Assembly: GCF_029227915.1 (NCBI RefSeq)
Contig: NC_079888.1
Coordinates: 24,346,001 to 24,410,000, forward strand
Source: Hydractinia symbiolongicarpus
Taxonomy: Eukaryota; Cnidaria; Hydrozoa; Anthoathecata; Hydractiniidae
Direction of reading: 5' to 3'
DNA: 64,000 nt
Shown: in pieces, positions 1 through 11,500 of the stretch
Position numbering within the stretch: the stretch's first letter is position 1
Layout of the letters: each line of letters starts with the position of its first letter
Position numbers and translations under genes: made by a program
The notes under the pieces: generated by a model
The model's input: only the letters and a program-made list of their open reading frames with translations
What the model was told of the DNA's origin: nothing
Databases searched by the model: none

Positions 1-345
1 AATCGCCGGCAAACGAAAATCCGCGATTTCCCGTACATCCCGGACTCGGCCCGTATAGTCAAAAGTATACAAAGAAAGTACCAAGGGAGTAAACTCATTT
101 CCCGAACGATTTTTTAAATTATTTTTTCACCACTAAAACGCATAAGACTTGTAGGTTTTAAAAATGTTTTCATTTTTGATGAGACGCTGAATAAAAGAAG
201 TTTAATCACCGGCAAACGAAAACCCGCGATTTCCAGTAAATCCCGGCTTGGCCCGTATAGTCAAAAGTATACAAAGAAAGTACCCAGGGAGTAAACTCAT
301 TTCCCGAACGATTTTTTAAATTATATTTTCACCACTAAAACGCAT

Positions 346-548
346 GAGACTTGTAGTTTTCAAAAATGTTTTCATTTTTGATGAGACGCTGAATAAAAGA
401 AGTTTAATCGCCGGCAAACGAAAACCCGCGATTTCCCGTAAATCCCGGGCTTGGCACGTATAGTCGAATGTATACAAAGAAAGTACCCTGTGAGTAAACC
501 CATTTCCAGAACGATTTTTTAAATTATTTTTTCAACACTAAAGCCCAT
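346..548 (+). repeat. Representative 203-bp satellite monomer
   Basis: This is one monomer taken from gagacttgtag to the base before the next gagacttgtag; the choice of start is arbitrary. It includes the dyad at 361-380, the gccggc palindrome, the cggcc/cgggc block and the GTATAC palindrome. The length of 203 is not divisible by three, so any reading frame shifts at each monomer boundary and only returns after three monomers (609 bp), which argues against a coding function. Confidence 0.95.
361..380 (+). other. Conserved hairpin dyad inside the monomer (representative)
   Basis: The bases caaaaatg and catttttg form a perfect 8-bp inverted repeat around a tttt loop; a flanking t/a pair extends it to 9 bp. 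The same element appears in most monomers on both arms. In the common variant with ttaaaaatg instead of tcaaaaatg one pair of the stem is lost. It could extrude as a small cruciform or fold in RNA. Its function is unknown. Confidence 0.8.
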
Positions 549-673
549 GAGACTTGTAGTTTTTAAAAATGTTTTCATTTTTGATGAGACGCTGAATAAA
601 AGAAGTTTAATCGCCGGCAAACGAAAACCCGCGATTTCCCGTAAATCCCGGCTTGGCCCGTATAGTCAAAAGT

Positions 674-709
674 TAGTACCCAGGGAGTAGATAGTACCCA
701 GGGAGTAAA
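674..709 (+). repeat. 18-bp internal duplication, first of three copies
   Basis: The unit tagtacccagggagtaga starts at 674 and again, incomplete, at 692, replacing the normal gtatacaaagaaag spacer of the monomer. Identical derivatives lie near 2505 and 4741. A complex event like this is unlikely to arise three times, so it is a good tag for the amplification unit of zone A. Confidence 0.85.
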
Positions 710-1062
710 CTCATTTCCCGAACGATTTTTTAAATTTTTTTTTCACCAGTAAAACGCATGAGACTTGTAGTTTTCAAAAATGTTTTCATTTTTGATGAGA
801 CGCTGAATAAAAGCAGTTTAATCGCCGGCAAAACAAAATCCGCGATTTCCCGTAAATCCCGGACTCGGCCCGTATAGTCAAAAGTATACAAAGAAAGTAC
901 CCAGGGAGTAAACTCATTTCCCGAACGATTTTTTAAATTACTTTTTCACCACTAAAACGCATGAGACTTGTAGTTTTCAAAAATGTTTTCATTTTTGATG
1001 AGACGCTTAATGAAAGAGGTTTAATCTCCGGAAAACGAAAACCCGCGATTTCCCGTAAATCC

Positions 1063-1075
1063 CGGGCTTGGCCCG
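1063..1075 (+). other. Second small dyad in the monomer (representative)
   Basis: The sequence cgggc-ttg-gcccg is a perfect 5-bp inverted repeat with a 3-base loop. It exists only in monomers of the cgggcttggcccg subfamily; the actcggcccg and cggcttggcccg subfamilies weaken or lose it. It marks subfamilies better than it suggests a function. Confidence 0.6.
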
Positions 1076-4000
1076 TATAGTCGAATGTATACAAAGAAAG
1101 TACCCTGTGAGTAAACTCATTTCCAGAACGATTTTTTAAATTATTTTTTCACCACTAAAAAGCATAAGACTTGTAGGTTTTAAAAATGTTTTCATTTTTG
1201 ATGAGACGCTGAATAAAAGAAGTTTAATCGCCGGCAAACAAAAACCCGTGATTTCCCGTAAATCCCGGCTTGGCCCGTATAGTCAAAAGTATACAAAGAA
1301 AGTACCCAGGGAGTAAACTCATTTCCCGAACGATTTTTTAAATTATTTTTTCACCACTAAAACGCATGAGACTTGTAGTTTTCAAAAATGTTTTCATTTT
1401 TGATGAGACGCTGAATAAAAGAAGTTTAATCGCCGGCAAACGAAAACCTGCGATTTCCCGTAAATCCCGGGCTTGGCACGTATAGTCCAATGTATACAAA
1501 GAAAGTACCCAGGGAGTAAACTCATTTCCCGAACGATTTTTTAAATTTTTTTTCACCACTAAAACGCATGAGACTTGTAGTTTTCAAAAATGTTTTCATT
1601 TTTGATGAGACGCTGAATAAACGCAGTTTAATCGCCGGCAAACGAAAATCCGCGATTTCCCGTAAATCCCGGACTCGGCCCGTATAGTCAAAAGTATACA
1701 AAGAAAGTACCCAGGGAGTAAACTCATTTCCCGAACGATTTTTTAAATTATTTTATCACCACTAAAACGCATGAGACTTGTAGTTGTCAAAAATGTTTTC
1801 ATTTTTGAGGAGAGTCTTAATGAAAGAGGTTTAATCGCCGGCAAACGAGATCCGGGTTTTCCCGTAAATCCGGGGCTTGGCCCGTATAGTCGAATGTATA
1901 CAAAGAAAGTACCCAGGGAGTAAACTCATTTCCCGAACGATTTTTTAAATTTTTTTTCACCACTAAAACGCATGAGACTTGTAGTTTTCAAAAATGTTTT
2001 CATTTTTGATAAGACGCTTAATGAAAGAGGTTCAATCGCCGGAAAACGGAAACCCGCGATTTCCCGTAAATCCCGGGCTTGGCCCGTATAGTCGAATGTA
2101 TACAAAGAAAGTACCCTGTGAGTAAACTCATTTCCAGAACGATTTTTTAAATTATTTTTTCACCACTAAAACGCATAAGACTTGTAGGTTTTAAAAATGT
2201 TTTCATTTTTGATGAGACGCTGAATAAAAGAAGTTTAATCGCCGGCAAACGAAAACCTGCGATTTCCCGTAAATCCCGGGCTTGGCCCGTATAGTCAAAA
2301 GTATACAAAGAAAGTACCCTGTGAGTAAACCCATTTCCAGAACGATTTTTTAAATTATTTTTTCAACACTAAAGCCCATGAGACTTGTAGTTTTTAAAAA
2401 TGTTTTCATTTTTGATGAGACGCTGAATAAAAGAAGTTTAATCGCCGGCAAACGAAAACCCGCGATTTCCCGTAAATCCCGGCTTGGCCCGTATAGTCAA
2501 AAGTTAGTACCCAGGGAGTAGATAGTACCCAGGGAGTAAACTCATTTCCCGAACGATTTTTTAAATTTTTTTTTCACCAGTAAAACGCATGAGACTTGTA
2601 GTTTTCAAAAATGTTTTCATTTTTGATGAGACGCTGAATAAAAGCAGTTAAATGGCCGGCAAAACAAAATCCGCGATTTCCCGTAAATCCCGGACTCGGC
2701 CCGTATAGTCAAAAGTATACAAAGAAAGTACCCAGGGAGTAAACTCATTTCCCGAACGATTTTTTAAATTACTTTTTCACCACTAAAACGCATGAGACTT
2801 GTAGTTTTCAAAAATGTTTTCATTTTTGATGAGACGCTTAATGAAAGAGGTTTAATCTCCGGAAAACGAAAACCCGCGATTTCCCGTAAATCCCGGGCTT
2901 GGCCCGTATAGTCGAATGTATACAAAGAAAGTACCCTGTGAGTAAACTCATTTCCAGAACGATTTTTTAAATTATTTTTTCACCACTAAAACGCATAAGA
3001 CTTGTAGGTTTTAAAAATGTTTTCATTTTTGATGAGACGCTGAATAAAAGAAGTTTAATCGCCGGCAAACAAAAACCCGTGATTTCCCGTAAATCCCGGC
3101 TTGGCCCGTATAGTCAAAAGTATACAAAGAAAGTACCCAGGGAGTAAACTCATTTCCCGAACGATTTTTTAAATTATTTTTTCACCACTAAAACGCATGA
3201 GACTTGTAGTTTTCAAAAATGTTTTCATTTTTGATGAGACGCTGAATAAAAGAAGTTTAATCGCCGGCAAACGAAAACCTGCGATTTCCCGTAAATCCCG
3301 GGCTTGGCACGTATAGTCCAATGTATACAAAGAAAGTACCCAGGGAGTAAACTCATTTCCCGAACGATTTTTTAAATTTTTTTTCACCACTAAAACGCAT
3401 GAGACTTGTAGTTTTCAAAAATGTTTTCATTTTTGATGAGACGCTGAATAAAAGAAGTTTAATCGCCGGCAAACGAAAACCCGCGATTTCCCGTAAATCA
3501 TGGCTTGGCCGGTATAGTCAAAAGTATACAAAGAAAGTACCCAGGGAGTAAACTTATTTCCCGAAGGATTTTTTAAATTATTTTTTCACCACTAAAACGC
3601 ATGAGACTTGTAGTTTTCAAAAATGCTTTCATTTTTGATGAGACGCTGAATAAAAGAAGTTTAATCGCCGGCAAACGAAAACCCGCGATTTCCCGTAAAT
3701 CCCGGCTTGGCCCGTATAGTCAAAAGTATACAAAGAAAGTACCCAGGGAGTAAACTTATTTTCCGAACGTTTTTTTAAATTATTTTTTCACCACTAAAAC
3801 GCATGAGACTTGTAGTTTTTAAAAATGTTTTCATTTTTGATGAGACGCTGAATAAAAGCAGTTTAATCGCCGGCAAACGAAAATCCGCGATTTCCCGTAC
3901 ATCCCGGACTCGGCCCGTATAGTCAAAAGTATACAAAGAAAGTACCAAGGGAGTAAACTCATTTCCCGAACGATTTTTTAAATTATTTTTTCACCACTAA

Positions 4001-7000
4001 AACGCATGAGACTTGTAGTTGTCAAAAATGTTTTCATTTTTGATGAGACGCTTAATGAAAGAGGTTTAATCGCCGGCAAACGAAATCCGGCGTTTTCCCG
4101 TAAATCCGGGGCTTGGCCCGTATAGTCGAATGTATACAAAGAAAGTACCCAGGGAGTAAACTCATTTCCCGAACGATTTTTTAAATTTTTTTTTCACCAC
4201 TAAAACGCATGAGACTTGTAGTTTTTAAAAATGTTTTCATTTTTGATGAGACGCTGAATAAAAGAAGTTTAATCACCGGCAAACGAAAACCCGCGATTTC
4301 CCGTAAATCCCGGCTTGGCCCGTATAGTCAAAAGTATACAAAGAAAGTACCCAGGGAGTAAACTCATTTCCCGAACGATTTTTTAAATTATATTTTCACC
4401 ACTAAAACGCATGAGACTTGTAGTTTTCAAAAATGTTTTCATTTTTGATGAGACGCTGAATAAAAGAAGTTTAATCGCCGGCAAACGAAAACCCGCGATT
4501 TCCCGTAAATCCCGGGCTTGGCACGTATAGTCGAATGTATACAAAGAAAGTACCCTGTGAGTAAACCCATTTCCAGAACGATTTTTTAAATTATTTTTTC
4601 ACCACTAAAGCCCATGAGACTTGTAGTTTTTAAAAATGTTTTCATTTTTGATGAGACGCTGAATAAAAGAAGTTTAATCGCCGGCAAACGAAAACCCGCG
4701 ATTTCCCGTAAATCCCGGCTTGGCCCGTATAGTCAAAAGTTAGTACCCAGGGAGTAGATAGTACCCAGGGAGTAAACTCATTTCCCGAACGATTTATTAA
4801 ATTTTTTTTTCACCAGTAAAACGCATGAGACTTGTAGTTTTTAAAAATGTTTTCATTTTTGATGAGACGCTGAATAAAAGCAGTTTAATCGCCGGCAAAA
4901 CAAAATCCGCGATTTCCCGTAAATCCCGGACTCGGCCCGTATAGTCAAAAGTATACAAAGAAAGTACCCAGGGAGTAAACTCATTTTCCGAACGATTTTT
5001 TAAATTACTTTTTCACCACTAAAACGCATGAGACTTGTAGTTTTCAAAAATGTTTTCATTTTTGATGAGACGCTTAATGAAAGAGGTTTAATCTCCGGAA
5101 AACGAAAACCCGCGATTTCCCGTAAATCCCGGGCTTGGCCCGTATAGTCGAATGTATACAAAGAAAGTACCCTGTGAGTAAACTCATTTCCAGAACGATT
5201 TTTTAAAGTATTTTTTCACCACTAAAACGCATAAGACTTGTAGGTTTTAAAAATGTTTTCATTTTTGATGAGACGCTGAATAAAAGAAGTTTAATCGCCG
5301 GCAAACAAAAACCCGTGATTTCCCGTAAATCCCGGCTTGGCCCGTATAGTCAAAAGTATACAAAGAAAGTACCCAGGGAGTAAACTCATTTCCCGAACGA
5401 TTTTTTAAATTATTTTTTCACCACTAAAACGCATGAGACTTGTAGTTTTCAAAAATGTTTTCATTTTTGATGAGACGCTGAATAAAAGAAGTTTAATCGC
5501 CGGCAAACGAAAACCTGCGATTTCCCGTAAATCCCGGGCTTGGCACGTATAGTCCAATGTATACAAAGAAAGTACCCAGGGAGTAAACTCATTTCCCGAA
5601 CGATTTTTTAAATTTTTTATCACCACTAAAACGCATGAGACTTGTAGTTTTCAAAAATGTTTTCATTTTTGATGAGACGCTGAATAAAAGAAGTTTAATC
5701 GCCGGCAAACGAAAACCCGCGATTTCCCGTAAATCATGGCTTGGCCGGTATAGTCAAAAGTATACAAAGAAAGTACCCAGGGAGTAAACTCATTTCCCGA
5801 AGGATTTTTTAAATTATTTTTTCACCACTAAAACGCATGAGACTTGTAGTTTTCAAAAATGCTTTCATTTTTGATGAGACGCTGAATAAAAGAAGTTTAA
5901 TCGCCGGCAAACGAAAACCCGCGATTTCCCGTAAATCCCGGCTTGGCCCGTATAGTCAAAAGTATACAAAGAAAGTACCCAGGGAGTAAACTTATTTTCC
6001 GAACGTTTTTTTAAATTATTTTTTCACCACTAAAACGCATGAGACTTGTAGTTTTCAAAAATGTTTTCATTTTTGATGAGACGCTGAATAAAAGCAGTTT
6101 AATCGCCGGCAAACGAAAATCCGCGATTTCCCGTACATCCCGGACTCGGCCCGTATAGTCAAAAGTATACAAAGAAAGTACCAAGGGAGTAAACTCATTT
6201 CCCGAACGATTTTTTAAATTATTTTTTCACCACTAAAACGCATGAGACTTGTAGTTGTCAAAAATGTTTTCATTTTTGATGAGACGCTTAATGAAAGAGG
6301 TTTAATCGCCGGCAAACGAAATCCGGCGTTTTCCCGTAAATCCGGGGCTTGGCCCGTATAGTCGAATGTATACAAAGAAAGTACCCAGGGAGTAAACTCA
6401 TTTCCCGAACGATTTTTTAAATTTTTTTTTCACCACTAAAACGCATGAGACTTGTAGTTTCAAAAATGTTTTCATTTTTGATGAGACGCTTAATGAAAGA
6501 GGTTTAATCTCCGGAAAACGAAAACCCGCGATTTCCCGTAAATCCCGGGCTTGGCCCGTATAGTCGAATGTATACAAAGAAAGTATCCTGCGAGTAAGCT
6601 CATTTCCAGAACGATTTTTTAAATTATTTTTTCACCACTAAAACGCATAAGACTTGTAGGTTTTAAAAATATTTTCATTTTTGATGAGACGCTGAATAAA
6701 AGAAGTTTAATCGCCGGCAAACGAAAACCCGCGATTTCCCGTAAATCCCGGCTTGGCCCGTATAGTCAAAAGTATACAAAGAAAGTACCCAGGGAGTAAA
6801 CTCATTTCCCGAACGATTTTTTAAATTATTTTTTCACCACTAAAACGCATGAGACTTGTAGTTTTCAAAAATGTTTTCATTTTTGATGAGACGCTGAATA
6901 AAAGAAGTTTAATCGCAGGCAAACGAAAACCCGCGATTTCCCGTAAATCCCGGGCTTGGCACGTATAGTCCAATGTATACAAAGAAAGTACCCAGGGAGT

Positions 7001-8519
7001 AAACTCATTTCCCGAACGATTTTTTAATTTTTTTTTTCACCACTAAAACGCATGAGACTTGTAGTTTTCAAAAATGTTTTCATTTTTGATCAGACGCTGA
7101 ATAAAAGAAGTTTAATCGCCGGCAAACGAAAACCCGCGATTTCCCGTAAATCCCGGGCTTGGCCCGTATAGTCGAATGTATACAAAGAAAGTACCCTGTG
7201 AGTAAACTCATTTCCAGAACGATTTTTTAAATTATTTTTTCACCACTAAAACGCATAAGACTTGTAGGTTTTAAAAATGTTTTCATTTTTGATGAGACGC
7301 TGAATAAAAGAAGTTTAATCGCCGGCAAACAAAAACCCGCGATTTCCCGTAAATCCCGGCTTGGCCCGTATAGTCAAAAGTATACAAAGAAAGTACCCAG
7401 GGAGTAAACTCATTTCCCGAACGATTTTTTAAATTTTTTTTCACCACTAAAACGCATGAGACTTGTAGTTTTCAAAAATGTTTTCATTTTTGATGAGTCG
7501 CTGAATAAAAGAAGTTTAATCGCCGGCTAACGAAAACCCGCGATTTCCCGTAAATCCCGGCTTGGCCGGTATAGTCAAAAGTATACAAAAAAGTACCCAG
7601 GGAGTAAACTCATTTCCCGAAGGATTTTTTAAATTATTTTTTCACCACTAAAACGCATGAGACTTGTAGTTTTCAAAAATGTTTTCATTTTTGATGAGAC
7701 GCTGAATAAAAGAAGTTTAATCGCCGGCAAACGAAAACCCGCGATTTCCCGTAAATCCCGGCTTGGCCCGTATAGTCAAAAGTATACAAAGAAAGTACCC
7801 AGGGAGTAAACTTATTTTCCGAACGATTTTTTAAATTATTTTTTCACCACTAAAACGCATGAGACTTGTAGTTTTCAAAAATGTTTTCATTTTTGATGAG
7901 ACGCTGAATAAAAGCAGTTTAATCGCCGGCAAACGAAAATCCGCGATTTCCCGTACATCCCGGACTCGGACCGTATAGTCAAAAGTATACAAAGAAAGTA
8001 CCAAGGGAGTAAACTCATTTCCCGAACGATTTTTTAAATTATTTTTTCACCACTAAAACGCATGAGACTTGTAGTTGTCAAAAATGTTTTCATTTTTGAT
8101 GAGACGCTTAATGAAAGAGGTTTAATCGCCGGCAAACGAAATCCGGCGTTTTCCCGTAAATCCGGGGCTTGGCCCGTATAGTCGAATGTATACAAAGAAA
8201 GTACCCAGGGAGTAAACTCATTTCCCGAACGATTTTTTAAATTATTTTTTTCACCACTAAAACGCATGAGACTTGTAGTTTCAAAAATGTTTTCATTTTT
8301 GATGAGACGCTTAATGAAAGAGGTTTAATCTCCGGAAAACGAAAACCCGCGATTTCCCGTAAATCCCGGGCTTGGCCCGTATAGTCGAATGTATACAAAG
8401 AAAGTATCCTGCGAGTAAACTCATTTCCAGAACGATTTTTTAAATTATTTTTTCACCACTAAAACGCATAAGACTTGTAGGTTTTAAAAATATTTTCATT
8501 TTTGATGAGACACTGAATA

Positions 8520-11500
8520 AAAGAAGTTTAATCGCCGGCAAACGAAAACCCGTGATTTCCCGTAAATCCCGGCTTAGCCCGTATAGTCAAAAGTATACAA
8601 AGAAAGTACCCAGGGAGTAAACTCATTTCCCGAACGATTTTTTAAATTATTTTTTCACCACTAAAACGCATGAGACTTGTAGTTTTCAAAAATGTTTTCA
8701 TTTTTGATGAGACGCTGAATAAAAGAAGTTTAATCGCCGGCAAACGAAAACCCGCGATTTCCCGTAAATCCCGGGCTTGGCACGTATAGTCCAATGTATA
8801 CAAAGAAAGTACCCAGGGAGTAAACTCATTTCCCGAACGATTTTTTAAATTTTTTTTCACCACTAAAACGCATGAGACTTGTAGTTTTCAAAAATGTTTT
8901 CATTTTTGATGAGACGCTGAATAAAAGAAGTTTAATCGCCGGCAAACGAAAATCCGCGATTTCCCGTAAATCCCGGCTTGGCCCGTATAGTCAAAAGTAT
9001 ACAAAGAAAGTACCCAGAAAGTAAACTCATTTCCCGAACGATTTTTTAAATTATTTTTTCACCACTAAAACGCATGAGACTTGTAGTTGTCAAAAATGTT
9101 TTCATTTTTGATGAGACGCTTAATGAAAGAGGTTTAATCGCTGGAAAACGAAAACCCGCGATTTCCTGTAAATCCCGGGCTTGGCCCGTATAGTTGAATG
9201 TATACAAAGAAAGTACCCAGTGAGTAAACTCATTTCCAGAACGATTTTTTAAATTATTTTTTCACCACTAAAACGCATAAGACTTGTAGGTTTTAAAAAT
9301 GTTTTCATTTTTGATGAGACGCTGAATAAAAGAAGTTTAATCGCCGGCAAACGAAAACCCGCGATTTCCCGTAAATCCCGGACTCGGCCCGTATAGTCAA
9401 AAGTATACAAAGAAAGTACCCAGGGAGTAAACTCATTTCCCGAACGATTTTTTAAATTACATTTTCACCACTAAAACGCATGAGACTTTTAGTTTTCAAA
9501 AATGTTTTCATTTTTGATGAGACGCTGAATAAAAGAAGTTTAATCGCCGGCAAACGAAAACCCGCGATTTCCCGTAAATCCCGGCTTGGCCCGTATAGTC
9601 AAAAGTATACAAAGAAAGTACCCAGGGAGTAAACTCATTTCGCGAACGTTTTTTTAAATTATTTTTTCACCACTAAAACGCATGAGACTTGTAGTTGTCA
9701 AAAATGTTTTCATTTTTGATGAGACGCTTAACGAAAGAGGTTTAATCGCCGGCAAACGAAATCCGGCGTTTTCCCGTAAATCCGGGGCTTGGCCCGTATA
9801 GTCGAATGTATACAAAGAAAGTATCCTGCGAGTAAACTCATTTCCAGAACGATTTTTTAAATTATTTTTTCACCACTAAAACGCATAAGACTTGTAGGTT
9901 TTAAAAATATTTTCATTTTTGATGAGACGCTGAATAAAAGAAGTTTAATCGCCGGCAAACGAAAACCCGCGATTTCCCGTAAATCCCGGCTTGGCCCGTA
10001 TAGTCAAAAGTATACAAAGAAAGTACCCAGGGAGTAAACTCATTTCCCGAACGATTTTTTAAATTTTTTTTTCACCACTAAAACGCATGAGACTTGTAGT
10101 TCTCAAAAATGTTTTCATTTTTGATGAGAGGCTTAATGAAAGAGGTTTAATCGCTGGAAAACGAAAACCCGCGATTTCCTGTAAATCCCGGGCTTGGCCC
10201 GTATAGTTGAATGTATACAAAGAAAGTACCCAGTGAGTAAACTCATTTCCAGAACGATTTTTTAAATTATTTTTTCACCACTAAAACGCATAAGACTTGT
10301 AGGTTTTAAAAATGTTTTCATTTTTGATGAGACGCTGAATAAAAGAAGTTTAATCGCCGGCAAACGAAAACCCGCGATTTCCCGTAAATCCCGGACTCGG
10401 CCCGTATAGTCAAAAGTATACAAAGAAAGTACCCAGGGAGTAAACTCATTTCCCGAACGATTTTTTAAATTACATTTTCACCACTAAAACGCATGAGACT
10501 TTTAGTTTTCAAAAATGTTTTCATTTTTGATGAGACGGTGAATAAAAGAAGTTTAATCGCCGGCAAACGAAAACCCGCGATTTCCCGTAAATCCCGGCTT
10601 GGCCCGTATAGTCAAAAGTATACAAAGAAAGTACCCAGGGAGTAAACTCATTTCGCGAACGTTTTTTTAAATTATTTTTTCACCACTAAAACGCATGAGA
10701 CTTGTAGTTGTCAAAAATGTTTTCATTTTTGATGAGACGCTTAACGAAAGAGGTTTAATCGCCGGCAAACGAAATCCGGCGTTTTCCCGTAAATCCGGGG
10801 CTTGGCCCGTATAGTCGAATGTATACAAAGAAAGTATCCTGCGAGTAAACTCATTTCCAGAACGATTTTTTAAATTATTTTTTCACCACTAAAACGCATA
10901 AGACTTGTAGGTTTTAAAAATATTTTCATTTTTGATGAGACGCTGAATAAAAGAAGTTTAATCGCCGGCAAACGAAAATCCGCGATTTCCCGTAAATCCC
11001 GGCTTGGCCCGTATAGTCAAAAGTATACAAAGAAAGTACCCAGAGAGTAAACCCATTTCCCGAACGATTTTTTAAATTATTTTTTCACCACTAAAACGCA
11101 TGAGACTTGTAGTTTTCAAAAATGTTTTCATTTTTGATGAGACGCTTAATGAAAGAGGTTTAATCGCCGGCAAACGAAATCCGGCGTTTTCCCGTAAATC
11201 CGGGGCTTGGCCCGTATAGTCGAATGTATACAAAGAAAGTACCCAGGGAGTAAACTCATTTCCTGAACGATTTTTTAAATTTTTTTTTCACCACTAAAAC
11301 GCATGAGACTTGTAGTTTTCAAAAATGTTTTTATTTTGATGAGACGCTGAATAAAAGAAGTTTAATCGCCGGCAAACGAAAACCCGCGATTTCCCGTAAA
11401 TCCCGGCTTGGCCCGTATAGTCAAAAGTATACAAAGAAAGTACCCAGGGAGTAAACTTATTTCCCGAACGATTTTTTAAATTATTTTTTCACCACTAAAA

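Larger units (their letters stand above)
470..6456 (+). repeat. Higher-order repeat zone A (1831 and 2236 bp offsets)
   Basis: Groups of variant monomers recur in the same order. A distinctive monomer in which gtatacaaagaaag is lost and an 18-bp segment (tagtacccagggagtaga) is partly duplicated occurs three times: near 661, 2492 and 4728. The offsets are 1831 bp (about 9 monomers) and 2236 bp (about 11). The segment 470-1620 reappears at about 2301-3450. The segment 2304-4220 reappears at about 4540-6456, including the rare aaatcatgg variant (3495 and 5731). The tttaatcacc variant at 201 and 4268 is offset by 4067, the sum of the two offsets. Confidence 0.85.

Noticed and set aside
301-330. 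CENP-B box in the monomer
   Set aside because: The gttcgggaaatgag side of the monomer matches only the first half of the CENP-B box pattern; the required CGGG half is missing at the right spacing.
361-380. Rho-independent terminator
   Set aside because: The hairpin stem is AT-rich, lacks a GC-rich core, and lies in eukaryotic satellite with no gene upstream.
1338-1559. Recurring reading frames of 60-113 residues, on the strand opposite to each arm's monomer orientation, in dozens of monomers
   Set aside because: They are the same translation of the satellite monomer repeated. Many start at TTG or other non-ATG codons, the 203-bp period breaks the frame at each monomer, and no domain or codon signal is present.
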